DNA of 64,000 nucleotides. Origin: Bacteroidales bacterium. Lineage in GTDB: Bacteria > Bacteroidota > Bacteroidia > Bacteroidales > UBA932. The stretch covers positions 1 to 64,000 of the forward strand of contig JAGCCX010000061.1 of assembly GCA_017651465.1 (NCBI GenBank). The letters run 5' to 3'. This document shows positions 18,335 to 26,418 of the stretch, piece by piece. The notes under the pieces are model-generated. The model was not told where the DNA came from, did not search any database, and was given only the letters and a program-made list of their open reading frames with translations. Each line of letters begins with the position of its first letter. The stretch's first letter is position 1. The translations under genes and the position numbers were made by a program.

Positions 18335-19540
18335 ATGAAGAAAATACTTGTCTGCGCAGTTATTCTCGCCTGCCTGCTTCCATCTTGCAAAAGGAGGGGA
18401 AGCGGGGAGCCGACTCCTGTCCAGAAAGACACTATTTATCCGCTCGGTTTCCGCACCGATGGTTATATGGTCGATTCTGTCAAGGTCCGGGAGGGAGAGA
18501 CTTTCAGCGGACTGATGAACCGCCTGGGGCTCGGCGCCAAAGAGTGCTACCAGCTTGCGACCAGTATAGACAGCGTGTTTGACGTGCGCCGGATGAAGGC
18601 CGGCAACCAGATTGAGGCCTATTACAGCCCCGATACCAGCGGCCGCAAGCTCGAATACGTAGTTTATCATAACGACCGCATAAGGAGTACGGTTTTCAAC
18701 TGCGGCGACTCGCTCTACGCGTGGATAAGCGAAAAGCCTGTCGAGCGGCAGCGCCTATGCGCCGACGTGACCATTCATAGCTCCTTGTGGAACGATATGC
18801 TGGCCGAGGGCATTTCGCCCCTGTTAATCGTCGATCTGGCGGACATTTATGCCTGGACGGTGAATTTCTTCGGTCTTCAGAAAGGGGACCGCTTCAGGGT
18901 GATCTACGACCAGACGGTATGCGAGGGGGCGGTGGTCAAGATAGACAGTGTAGAATTTGCAATGTACGACAGCGGGACGTTCCACGCTGCAGCCCTGCGT
19001 TTTGACCAGGGCGACGGAGGAAATAAGTACTGGAGCGAGAAGGGAGAGAGCCTGCGTAAGGCTTTTCTCAAGGCACCTTTGCAGTATTCGCGCATCAGCA
19101 GCCGCTTCACATATCACCGCAAGCATCCCATTACCGGTGTTGTACGTCCTCATACCGCTGTAGATTATGCTGCGCCCACAGGTACTCCGGTTCATACCAT
19201 CGGAGACGGCACAGTGACTCAGTGCGGTTGGGACGGCAGCGGAGGAGGCAACCGTATCCGCATCCGTCATATGAACGGATATGAAACCTGTTATATGCAT
19301 CTATCCAAGTTTGCTACGGGTATAAAAGCCGGATCGCGTGTCGCCCAGGGGCAGACTATAGGCTATGTAGGCTCTACCGGGCACTCTACGGGGCCTCATC
19401 TAGACTTCCGCGTGTGGAAGGACGGAACGCCCATCGATCCGCTTAAGATGATTTCTCCGCCTTCCGAGCCGCTCAAGGGCGAGTATCTGGACTCCCTGGG
19501 TAAAATGTATTCTGCATTTCTCAAGGAAATCGGAGAATGA
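18335..19540 (+). CDS. M23-family peptidase-like lipoprotein with altered HxH motif
   Basis: A 401-residue lipoprotein: MKKILVCAVILACLLPSC gives a lipobox cysteine at residue 18. The first half has an OapA/LysM-like dimension (ETFSGLMNRLGL). The C-terminal half is a LytM/M23 fold with HTAVD (His273, Asp277) as zinc ligands. In place of the usual HxH it has His355-Leu-Asp357, so the last zinc ligand is Asp. It may cut or only bind cell-wall peptides, or serve as an activator of amidases. I start at ATG 18335; the in-frame upstream TTG would add residues that break the signal peptide. The stop overlaps trmO (ATGA). Confidence 0.85.
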   Translation: MKKILVCAVILACLLPSCKRRGSGEPTPVQKDTIYPLGFRTDGYMVDSVKVREGETFSGLMNRLGLGAKECYQLATSIDSVFDVRRMKAGNQIEAYYSPDTSGRKLEYVVYHNDRIRSTVFNCGDSLYAWISEKPVERQRLCADVTIHSSLWNDMLAEGISPLLIVDLADIYAWTVNFFGLQKGDRFRVIYDQTVCEGAVVKIDSVEFAMYDSGTFHAAALRFDQGDGGNKYWSEKGESLRKAFLKAPLQYSRISSRFTYHRKHPITGVVRPHTAVDYAAPTGTPVHTIGDGTVTQCGWDGSGGGNRIRIRHMNGYETCYMHLSKFATGIKAGSRVAQGQTIGYVGSTGHSTGPHLDFRVWKDGTPIDPLKMISPPSEPLKGEYLDSLGKMYSAFLKEIGE

Positions 19541-20199
19541 ATATAGAACCCGTAGCCGTATTCCGCTCTCCTCTGAGGGAGAAGTTCGGCCTTCCGCGTC
19601 AGGCAGGCCTGGTGCCGGAGTTGAAGGGAGAAGTGCATTTCCTGCCTCCATACGATAGTCCCGAGGCCGTACGCGGACTCGAAGAATTCGACTACGTTTG
19701 GCTAATTTGGGGTTTTTCACTCAACGAGTCCACTGAGTTCTCTCCTACAGTGCGCCCTCCCAGGCTGGGCGGTAATAAAAGGGTGGGGGTGTTTGCTTCG
19801 CGTTCGCCCTTCAGACCCAACGGGCTGGGGCTTTCCTGTGTAAAGTTCGAATCGATAGAGAGGGGAGTGCTGAAAGTGAGCGGTGCCGATCTGGCCGACG
19901 GAACTCCTGTTTACGATGTAAAACCATATATCGAATATGCTGACAGCCGTACAGGAATACGCTCTGGCTTTGTAGATTACAGCTCCTGGCCTACACTTGA
20001 AGTTGAGATTCCCGACGAGCTGCACTGCTCGCTTGACTCCAACGATATTGAAGTACTTTCAGCCCTTCTATCCCACGATCCCAGGCCCCATTATCAAGAT
20101 GACCCCCAGCGAGTGTACGGGCTCAGTTTTGGCCAGTATAATGTAAAATTTCGGGCTGAAGGGAAAAAAGTATTTGTGCTCTCGGTTGAAAAGTATTAA
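19537..20199 (+). CDS. trmO: tRNA (t6A37) N6-methyltransferase TrmO/TsaA
   Basis: TrmO N-methylates threonylcarbamoyl-adenosine at position 37 of tRNA-Thr with SAM. The 220-residue protein opens with the family's PVAVFRSPLREKFGLPRQ and contains LEEFDYVWLIWGF, then FASRSPFRPNGLGLS, the SAM-site signature, and DVKPYIEYAD. The length is normal. It overlaps the M23 gene by ATGA. Confidence 0.93.
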   Translation: MNIEPVAVFRSPLREKFGLPRQAGLVPELKGEVHFLPPYDSPEAVRGLEEFDYVWLIWGFSLNESTEFSPTVRPPRLGGNKRVGVFASRSPFRPNGLGLSCVKFESIERGVLKVSGADLADGTPVYDVKPYIEYADSRTGIRSGFVDYSSWPTLEVEIPDELHCSLDSNDIEVLSALLSHDPRPHYQDDPQRVYGLSFGQYNVKFRAEGKKVFVLSVEKY

Positions 20200-20204
20200 T
20201 TTTG
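20173..20204 (+). promoter_or_regulatory. Full promoter for the SEC-C protein gene
   Basis: TTTG at 20173-20176, 20 bases, then TAATTTTG at 20197-20204: a textbook Bacteroidota promoter lying over the end of trmO. The ATG follows the box by only seven bases, so the mRNA leader would be a few bases at most. Confidence 0.75.
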
Positions 20205-20211
20205 CACCCTT

Positions 20212-21396
20212 ATGCAGAGTTTGATACAAGAATTGTTGAGTTTGCGCTCAAGAGAAGAGATTCTCGCCACACTTGATTACTTCAACGCCCTGCCCTCCAA
20301 GCAGGGGCGGACTGAAGATCTGGTGAAGGCCCTGTGCGCATACTTGTCCTCGGACCCCAAAGTATGGCTCAACCAGCTTATGGAGTGCGACCTGCGTATG
20401 CTGCAGCGGCTGTGCCACGCTGGACCCGACAATTCCGTGGATTTCATCCCTTCCGATTTCCCATCGGCGATAGAGGTCCTGCATATAGTAAATGCATCTG
20501 AGGAGCGTAAGGACGATATGCTCAGTGTAAGCATTCCTCGCGCCATATATGAATTGATATCCAACGATATAGACGCAGTCATCGAAAGTAAAGAACAAGA
20601 TGGCTCATTTAAGTTGGAGCATATGATTCTGGGTGCAGTCAATATGTTCGGCGCAGTGCCTCTGAGGACATTTATCGACTGTATCACTCCGAACTTCGAG
20701 TCTGTAGCTCAAATGCGCAAATTCGCCCGTGCACTGGTGAATCATCCTGTTATCAGGACTCACCAGGAGGAATTTATGGGCGAGTCGTATATGGTGTCAC
20801 CCGATGTGGTGAGCCTGGAATCGCTGATGAAAGAACGCAGGCAGAGTTTCAAGACAGTGCGCCGATACGCCAAGTTTTCTCCCGCTCAATTTGAGCGTTG
20901 CGGTGAGCATTCGCCCTTCTGTGCATTCGGGAGTGATTCTCCTGAGGGAAAGGCGCTGTCGGATATGCTTGATGCCCTGGGCTATGTTGGGGAGGAATTG
21001 ATTTATACGGTGCATCTCGTGTGGATCAACTCTCAGTATATTCCTAACGATCACAACCTTGCGATGCTTCTTTCCCCTCTCACTGAGGCAGCGGGGGATA
21101 TTTCTGATTATGAGCAGTTTGTGCAGTGTGCCCAGGTTATTCTCGACTATGCCAATGCTGCTCCTAAGTGGCTGCTGAAGGGCAACAGCGCCAATTCAAC
21201 CGGTTTGATGCGCTACGAGCTTCCCGCAGGGCGCTTTCTCGAACTCTTCGATGAGAACGAAGCCGCGCAGATGGAAGAGGAACTCCTGAAGATGTTCGAC
21301 AGCGTAAACAAAGTTCGTCCGGTGTTGCCGGACGAACCCTGCCCTTGTGGAAGCGGTCTGTCTTACCGCCTATGTCACGGGCGCCATTTTAGCTGA
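20212..21396 (+). CDS. Protein of unknown function with C-terminal SEC-C zinc motif
   Basis: A 394-residue cytosolic protein whose last 20 residues form a SEC-C motif, CPCGSGLSYRLCH (Cys377, Cys379, Cys388, His389), a zinc-binding element known from SecA tails and many unrelated proteins. The rest is predicted alpha-helical (many acidic and leucine-rich helices) and I do not recognise a domain. It has its own promoter with almost no leader and is convergent with the 149-residue gene 7 bases away. Confidence 0.8.
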   Translation: MQSLIQELLSLRSREEILATLDYFNALPSKQGRTEDLVKALCAYLSSDPKVWLNQLMECDLRMLQRLCHAGPDNSVDFIPSDFPSAIEVLHIVNASEERKDDMLSVSIPRAIYELISNDIDAVIESKEQDGSFKLEHMILGAVNMFGAVPLRTFIDCITPNFESVAQMRKFARALVNHPVIRTHQEEFMGESYMVSPDVVSLESLMKERRQSFKTVRRYAKFSPAQFERCGEHSPFCAFGSDSPEGKALSDMLDALGYVGEELIYTVHLVWINSQYIPNDHNLAMLLSPLTEAAGDISDYEQFVQCAQVILDYANAAPKWLLKGNSANSTGLMRYELPAGRFLELFDENEAAQMEEELLKMFDSVNKVRPVLPDEPCPCGSGLSYRLCHGRHFS

Positions 21397-21403
21397 TAAT
21401 CGG

Positions 21404-21853
21404 CTACTTAATTGGCTTTATCTTAAGATTTTCTTCAACATATTTGGCCCACTTGCCAACCTCTTCGTCGTTGTCTGCAACCAAGGAGAGGATGAGCAAT
21501 GTGCCTTTGTGTATCTCGACGCACATCAGCAGCATTATCGAGCCGTTCTCGCACTCTCCGGTGAAGCCGTAGGCTGTTCTGCGCTGGAATTTCCACTCTG
21601 CGATGGGGCAATCCTCGTCGTCTTCGTCGCTCCAGCCGATTATTTCGGCATAATTGGCGTAAGCCTCGTCCTCTGCGGTAGTGTCAGAGGGCATATCGCC
21701 CACATAAATATCTATAAAAGCCTCGTCACCTGAGCCGTCAGCGGCAGGTAAGTGGCATTCCATATGTGAAATCTGCGCTCCGTCAACTTCCTCGTATCGG
21801 TCTTCTTCTGCCTGCCAGGCGCCGGAAAAGGGGAGAAGTATGTCGTATGTCAT
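21404..21853 (-). CDS. Small acidic protein of unknown function
   Basis: A 149-residue acidic cytosolic protein without signal peptide or membrane segment. It has a run of Asp/Glu around 75-83 (WSDEDDEDC) and a C-terminal amphipathic helix. No family is recognised. The ATG at 21853 is one base past the stop region of the upstream zinc protease gene (ends 21855), so the two form one transcript. Good start context and operon position support a real gene. Confidence 0.65.
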   Translation of the reverse strand: MTYDILLPFSGAWQAEEDRYEEVDGAQISHMECHLPAADGSGDEAFIDIYVGDMPSDTTAEDEAYANYAEIIGWSDEDDEDCPIAEWKFQRRTAYGFTGECENGSIMLLMCVEIHKGTLLILSLVADNDEEVGKWAKYVEENLKIKPIK

Positions 21854-21854
21854 A

Positions 21855-22715
21855 CTACAGGCGGTTGTAAGCTATGGAGAATGTGTCGCCGTCGGCTGGA
21901 TTGCCGGTGCTCAGGCCCTTTTTGAGCCAGCGGGAACGCTGGTCGGAAGTGCCGTGGTTGAAAGAGTCGGGAACAGTGTAGCCGTATGCTTTTTTCTGGA
22001 GATAGTCGTCACCGATCTTTGCTGCGACGGCAAGACCTTCTTCCACGTCGCCTGCCTCAAGGGAGGAGAACATCTTATTGTCGTGATGCGCCCACACGCC
22101 CGCGTAGAAGTCGGCCTGAAGCTCGAGACGGACACTGATTTGATTGGCCTCTTTTTCGCTTACACGCTGCATTTGCTGGTGAGCTTGCTGGAGGGTTCCG
22201 AGCAGGTACTGGACGTGGTGTCCAACCTCGTGGGCGATGACATAAGCATAGGCAAAATCGCCGTCGGCACCTATTTGCTGCTTCATTGAAGAGAAGAAAG
22301 AAAGGTCGATATAAACAGTCTGGTCGGCGCTGCTGTAGAAGGGGCCTGTAGAGGCGGAAGCAGTGCCTGTAGACGTCTGTACGTAGTCATTGTAGAGGAC
22401 GAGGCGGGGAGGTTGATAGGTCTTTCCGTTGGCTTTGAAGATGTTTGTCCACACGTCTTCTGTACCTGCCAGGATCTGTTTGGAGAACACGGCAAGCTCT
22501 TCTTCTTCGGCCGTGGGAGTGTAGTTGGTTTCTGTTTGGTTTCCGCCGCTCAGGGCTCCTGCCCCTTCGAGTACCGGAGCCGGGTTAATGCCAAATACTA
22601 AATAGAGAATTCCGGCCAGCAGGATGCCTCCAAGGCCTATTCCACCGGCTTTACCCACCGAACGCCCACGACGGTCGTCGACGTTGGTACTTTGTCTTCT
22701 GCCTTCTAGATTCAT
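21855..22715 (-). CDS. ypfJ: YpfJ-family neutral zinc metallopeptidase
   Basis: A 286-residue membrane-anchored protein of the zinc metallopeptidase (YpfJ/KPN_02809) family. A soluble arginine-rich N-terminus (GRRQSTNVDDRRG) is followed by one membrane segment near 25-45 (GGILLAGILYLVFGI). The catalytic HEVGH sits at His162-Glu163-His166, and the family's ending GLSTGNPADGDTF is present. I chose ATG 22715, because upstream codons of the open frame lie in the promoter. Substrates are unknown for the family. Confidence 0.9.
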   Translation of the reverse strand: MNLEGRRQSTNVDDRRGRSVGKAGGIGLGGILLAGILYLVFGINPAPVLEGAGALSGGNQTETNYTPTAEEEELAVFSKQILAGTEDVWTNIFKANGKTYQPPRLVLYNDYVQTSTGTASASTGPFYSSADQTVYIDLSFFSSMKQQIGADGDFAYAYVIAHEVGHHVQYLLGTLQQAHQQMQRVSEKEANQISVRLELQADFYAGVWAHHDNKMFSSLEAGDVEEGLAVAAKIGDDYLQKKAYGYTVPDSFNHGTSDQRSRWLKKGLSTGNPADGDTFSIAYNRL

Positions 22716-22735
22716 ATCGATAGATTTTATTACTA

Positions 22736-22743
22736 CAAAAATA
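22736..22743 (-). promoter_or_regulatory. Promoter -7 box for ypfJ
   Basis: TATTTTTG on the minus strand matches TAnnTTTG, 20 bases before the ATG at 22715. Confidence 0.55.
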
Positions 22744-22841
22744 CAAAAAAAATCGATAAAATGCATTAGTCGCCACCCTCAATTGGGTTCTATTGTTAAA
22801 TGGCTTTAAATCAGGTTATAAAACAATATAGTTAATACCTA

Positions 22842-22855
22842 TAACATTTTTGTTA
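22842..22855. repeat. Palindrome-like motif TAACATTTTTGTTA, copy 1
   Basis: An AT-rich inverted repeat (TAACA/TGTTA around TTTT) about 65 bases upstream of the epimerase gene. A nearly identical copy is at 53596-53611 before another gene. Possibly an operator; no regulator is known. Confidence 0.3.
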
Positions 22856-22889
22856 ATGCTGATTTTCGGCCAAAATGGCACGTTTTTGC

Positions 22890-22920
22890 TTGATAAAGAG
22901 ACTATTTTTAGCTATCTTTG
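22890..22920 (+). promoter_or_regulatory. Full promoter for the epimerase-AraM-GlpT-phosphoesterase operon
   Basis: TTG at 22890-22892, 20 bases, then TATCTTTG at 22913-22920, matching TTTG-N19-20-TAnnTTTG. The box directly abuts ATG 22921 and is six bases from ATG 22927, so the message is expected to be leaderless. Confidence 0.75.
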
Positions 22921-23598
22921 ATGAATATGAAAACCACATATATTTCTGTTTCCGTCATGTGCTCCGACCTGATGAATCTCGGAGCCGATATCGACACTTT
23001 GAGGGAGTATGGAGTTGACTGGCTGCACGTCGATGTTATGGATGCTCATTTTGTCCCCAATCTTACTTTCGGACCCGATTTTATCAAGGCGATGCACGAG
23101 CGCACCAGCCAGCCCCTGGATATTCACCTTATGGTTACAGATCCGGAGTTGGTCTTGTCGCGCTTTGACTTGCGCCGGGGCGATTGTCTTAGTGTTCACG
23201 TGGAGCTCGACCGCAGTTTTGAGGCCCTGAGCCGCTCTGTGCGAGGGTGCGGCTGCCGTTTCGGCCTTGCCGTTAATCCCGAAACCCCGGTGGAGGCTTT
23301 GAAGCCCCATATCGGCCTGTTCGACACCGTCACGCTGATGCTCGTGCATCCCGGTTATGCCGGAGCTAAGATGGTGGAGGGGATAATGGATAAGGTCAAA
23401 ACTACACGTGAGTGGCTGGATTCCAATGGTTTACAGGACGTTATGATAAGCGTTGACGGCAGCGTAAGTGCGGAGCGGGCCGCTCTGATGGCGGCGATGG
23501 GAGCACAGATATTCGTGGGCGGTACGGCCGGAATCTACCGCAAGGGCTTTAAGCTGGAAGAAACAATACCTACATTCAGAAAAGCTATAACACTATGA
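22921..23598 (+). CDS. Ribulose-phosphate 3-epimerase family protein, AlsE-like
   Basis: A 225-residue TIM barrel of the Rpe family, which epimerises ketose phosphates at C3. Metal and catalytic residues are seen in LHVDVMD, DIHLMV and SVDGS. By memory it resembles E. coli AlsE (allulose-6-phosphate epimerase) more than Rpe: SVMCSDL near the start, NPETPVEAL, and VDGS instead of VDGG. The usual DPGFAGQ is VHPGYAGAK here, so the sugar may differ. First gene of a four-gene operon. Two starts are possible, ATG 22921 or ATG 22927; the promoter position favours the second. Confidence 0.85.
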   Translation: MNMKTTYISVSVMCSDLMNLGADIDTLREYGVDWLHVDVMDAHFVPNLTFGPDFIKAMHERTSQPLDIHLMVTDPELVLSRFDLRRGDCLSVHVELDRSFEALSRSVRGCGCRFGLAVNPETPVEALKPHIGLFDTVTLMLVHPGYAGAKMVEGIMDKVKTTREWLDSNGLQDVMISVDGSVSAERAALMAAMGAQIFVGGTAGIYRKGFKLEETIPTFRKAITL

Positions 23599-24938
23599 AC
23601 AAAATCGAACGCGCATTAAAGCGCACAACCGACACTAAAGACTTGATCATCGGCCCCGGAGTAGTGTCCCGGACGGCCTCGATGTTCCAAAAACTTTTTC
23701 CTGGTCAATCCGCTATAATTATCGCAGATACAAATACTTGGGAGGTAGCAGGTAAAGCAGTTCTTCAGTCATTGGAGGAGGCCTCTGTCCCTCACGTCGA
23801 ACCATTTGTCTTTGATGATCCGGAGCTTTATGCCGAGTGGAAATTCGTCGAACAGCTCAAGGCCCGCCTTTCTGGCCTGGACGTGATTGCCATCGCCGTA
23901 GGGTCCGGCGTCATCAACGACCTTACCAAATACACATCCCACATTTTGGGACGCAAGTATATGTGCGTCGGTACAGCGGCTTCGATGGATGGGTATACCG
24001 CCTACGGCGCTTCCATAACCAAAGACGGCAACAAGCAGACGTTCAGCTGCCCGGCTCCTTATGGTTTCGTGATGGATCCGGTTATTGCAGCCGCAGCGCC
24101 CAAGGAACTTGCCGCATCCGGTTATGCCGACCTGATCGCCAAGATTCCGGCCGGAGCAGACTGGATGCTGGCCGATGCCGTGGGGGCGGAGGCCATCGAC
24201 CAGTTTGGATGGGATCTTGTGCAAGACGGGCTCCGGGAGTCTTTGAGCGCCCCTGCGGCAGTTCACAAGGGAGACATCGAAATGACGGAAAAGCTATCCG
24301 AAGGCCTTCTGATGAGCGGTTTTGCAATGCAGGCCATACATAGCAGCCGTCCAGCTTCGGGTACCGAGCATCAATTCTCGCACTGCTGGGATATGGAAAA
24401 CCTGGCGTATCCTAACGGAAAGCACGTATCGCACGGCTTCAAGGTCGGTATCGGCACGCTGGCCAGCACCGCCTCTCTGGAGTTCCTCCTGAGTAAAGAC
24501 ATCGAAAACCTCGATATAGACAAATGCGTGGACGCCTGGAAGAGCTGGCCCGAGATGGAGGAGGAGATCAGGACCGTGTTTGCGGGCAAACCCGGACATC
24601 TTGCCCGCGGCCTCGAAGAAACTAAAGGCAAATATGTCGATAAAGACGGCCTGCGCAGGCAGCTTGAGGCCCTGAAGGCCGCCTGGCCCGAGCTCAAGGA
24701 GCGTATCCGCGAGCAGATCATCCCGCTCTCGGAGGTTTACGAGAACCTCAAACTGGTAGGAGCGCCCTATGAGCCGGAAATGATATGCGTCGACAGAGCC
24801 CGTATGCGCAAGACTTTCTCCTATATCCCATATATGCGCAGCCGTTTCACCAACATTGATATTGTTTACCGTCTCGGCCTGATGGACGAGCTGACCGAAA
24901 TGCTTTTCGGCAAGGGCGGTATCTGGGAAGTTAAATAA
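23595..24938 (+). CDS. araM: sn-glycerol-1-phosphate dehydrogenase (AraM/EgsA family)
   Basis: The 447-residue protein belongs to the iron-dependent alcohol dehydrogenase superfamily, AraM/EgsA branch. Members reduce dihydroxyacetone phosphate to sn-glycerol-1-phosphate (or run in reverse), with NADH/NADPH and a metal. Motifs: AVGSGVINDLTKY near residue 100, GTAASMDGYTAYGAS near 125, SGTEHQFSH near 255 with metal-binding histidines, and HGFKVGIGTL. The start overlaps the epimerase stop by four bases. G1P is the archaeal-type glycerol phosphate; in bacteria this enzyme makes or consumes G1P, so substrate direction here is open. Confidence 0.92.
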   Translation: MNKIERALKRTTDTKDLIIGPGVVSRTASMFQKLFPGQSAIIIADTNTWEVAGKAVLQSLEEASVPHVEPFVFDDPELYAEWKFVEQLKARLSGLDVIAIAVGSGVINDLTKYTSHILGRKYMCVGTAASMDGYTAYGASITKDGNKQTFSCPAPYGFVMDPVIAAAAPKELAASGYADLIAKIPAGADWMLADAVGAEAIDQFGWDLVQDGLRESLSAPAAVHKGDIEMTEKLSEGLLMSGFAMQAIHSSRPASGTEHQFSHCWDMENLAYPNGKHVSHGFKVGIGTLASTASLEFLLSKDIENLDIDKCVDAWKSWPEMEEEIRTVFAGKPGHLARGLEETKGKYVDKDGLRRQLEALKAAWPELKERIREQIIPLSEVYENLKLVGAPYEPEMICVDRARMRKTFSYIPYMRSRFTNIDIVYRLGLMDELTEMLFGKGGIWEVK

Positions 24939-24943
24939 ACGCT

Positions 24944-26416
24944 ATGCAAACCACAAAATCACTAAAGTACTGGCAGTGGAGGACTATCGTCGTGACTATG
25001 ATAGGCTATGCAATGTTCTATCTGGTCCGCAAGAATTTCTCCTTCTCTATGCCCGGCCTGGGTGCCGAATTCGGAATAACTAAAACCCAGTTAGGTATTT
25101 TCCTTACGCTCCACGGTGTCATTTATGGCCTTTCTCGCTACGTTGTAGGTATTATCACCGACCGCAACAGCGCCCGTAAGGTTATGTCCCTGGGGCTTAT
25201 GCTTTGTGCCATTGTGAATATCCTTTTCGGCACGAGCGACGCCGTGGCGGGATGGATCGTGGCGCTTGCAGGGAAAGCGGGGGATATGGCCGCCATATCG
25301 GCCGTGCTCGTGTATGTTATGGGCATTCTGTGGATGGTCAACGGCTTCCTTCAGGGAATGGGCGTTCCGCCTTGTACCAAGACGCTAACCCAATGGATAC
25401 ATCCCAAGGAGCTCGCAACCAAGATGAGCATCTGGAATATGTCCCATTCCATCGGTGCAGGCCTTGCGATGGCTCTCTGCGGGTGGATAGTGATGCCTCA
25501 TCTGGGCGTGGATATGAGCGTGAACCCCGAGACCGTAGCCGCCATCACCGCCAATCTCAACCTGGATATGGCCGACCCTGCCAACGTGCAGAAAGTCACT
25601 AATTTCGCCGCCCATTTCGGGGCTTGGCGCTGGTGCTTCCTCATTCCTGCAGGCGTGGCTATCCTGGGCTCTATATGGCTGTTCTTCACTATGAAGGATT
25701 CTCCCTCGGACGTCGGATTCCCCGAGGTGGTAGGTAAGAAAAAAGCCATCGTCACGACTCCCGAGGAGGCGGCCGAGCATAAGGCTTTCGTGAACAAGCA
25801 CGTCTATCGCAACCGTATCATCTGGACCCTGGCAATCACCAATTTCTTTGTGTACGTGGTGCGTTTCGCCGCCTTGGACTGGGGCCCTACGCTGCTCACC
25901 GAGAGCAAGGGCCTGTCTATGGCCAATGCCACTACATTGTGCGTGGTGTTCGAGCTGATAGGCGGTAACCTGGGTATGCTGTTCTGGGGATGGGCTACCG
26001 ACCATATATTCAAGAACAAGGCCCATCATACCTGCGTGGTGTGTATGGTAGGAGTAGCCATCTGTATCGCCCTGTTCTGGATGCTGCCGCAGAGCGCAGC
26101 CTGGTGGGTGATGCTCATTCCTTTCACTTTCCTGGGCTTCTGCATTTACGGCCCTCAGGCTTTGCTTGGAATCTGCGCGGCTCAGCACGCTACCAACAGG
26201 GCCTCCGCTACCGCCAACGGCATTCTCGGTATCTTCGGATACCTGAGCACCATAGTTTCCGGCTTCGGCTTCGGCTTCGTGGCCCAGCACTATGGCTGGA
26301 ACGCCGCTTACATAACCATATTCGTTTGTGCGGTCATAGGTTTGATAACCGTCCTCACCATCTGGGGCGCCAAGGCCACCGGTTATGCCGAGGAGGACCT
26401 GCATCATAAGGCGTAA
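24944..26416 (+). CDS. GlpT/UhpT-like organophosphate:phosphate antiporter (MFS)
   Basis: A 490-residue major facilitator with about 12 membrane segments, of the organophosphate antiporter group that imports glycerol-3-phosphate or hexose phosphates against phosphate. Group features: KYWQWRTIVVTMIGYAMFY at the N-terminus with YLVRKNFSFSMP, NGFLQGMGVPPCTKTLTQW near residue 135, and ALDWGPTLL in the second half. The start is six bases after araM. Its placement with a phosphosugar epimerase and G1P dehydrogenase suggests it brings in their phosphorylated substrate. Confidence 0.92.
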   Translation: MQTTKSLKYWQWRTIVVTMIGYAMFYLVRKNFSFSMPGLGAEFGITKTQLGIFLTLHGVIYGLSRYVVGIITDRNSARKVMSLGLMLCAIVNILFGTSDAVAGWIVALAGKAGDMAAISAVLVYVMGILWMVNGFLQGMGVPPCTKTLTQWIHPKELATKMSIWNMSHSIGAGLAMALCGWIVMPHLGVDMSVNPETVAAITANLNLDMADPANVQKVTNFAAHFGAWRWCFLIPAGVAILGSIWLFFTMKDSPSDVGFPEVVGKKKAIVTTPEEAAEHKAFVNKHVYRNRIIWTLAITNFFVYVVRFAALDWGPTLLTESKGLSMANATTLCVVFELIGGNLGMLFWGWATDHIFKNKAHHTCVVCMVGVAICIALFWMLPQSAAWWVMLIPFTFLGFCIYGPQALLGICAAQHATNRASATANGILGIFGYLSTIVSGFGFGFVAQHYGWNAAYITIFVCAVIGLITVLTIWGAKATGYAEEDLHHKA

Positions 26417-26418
26417 GT

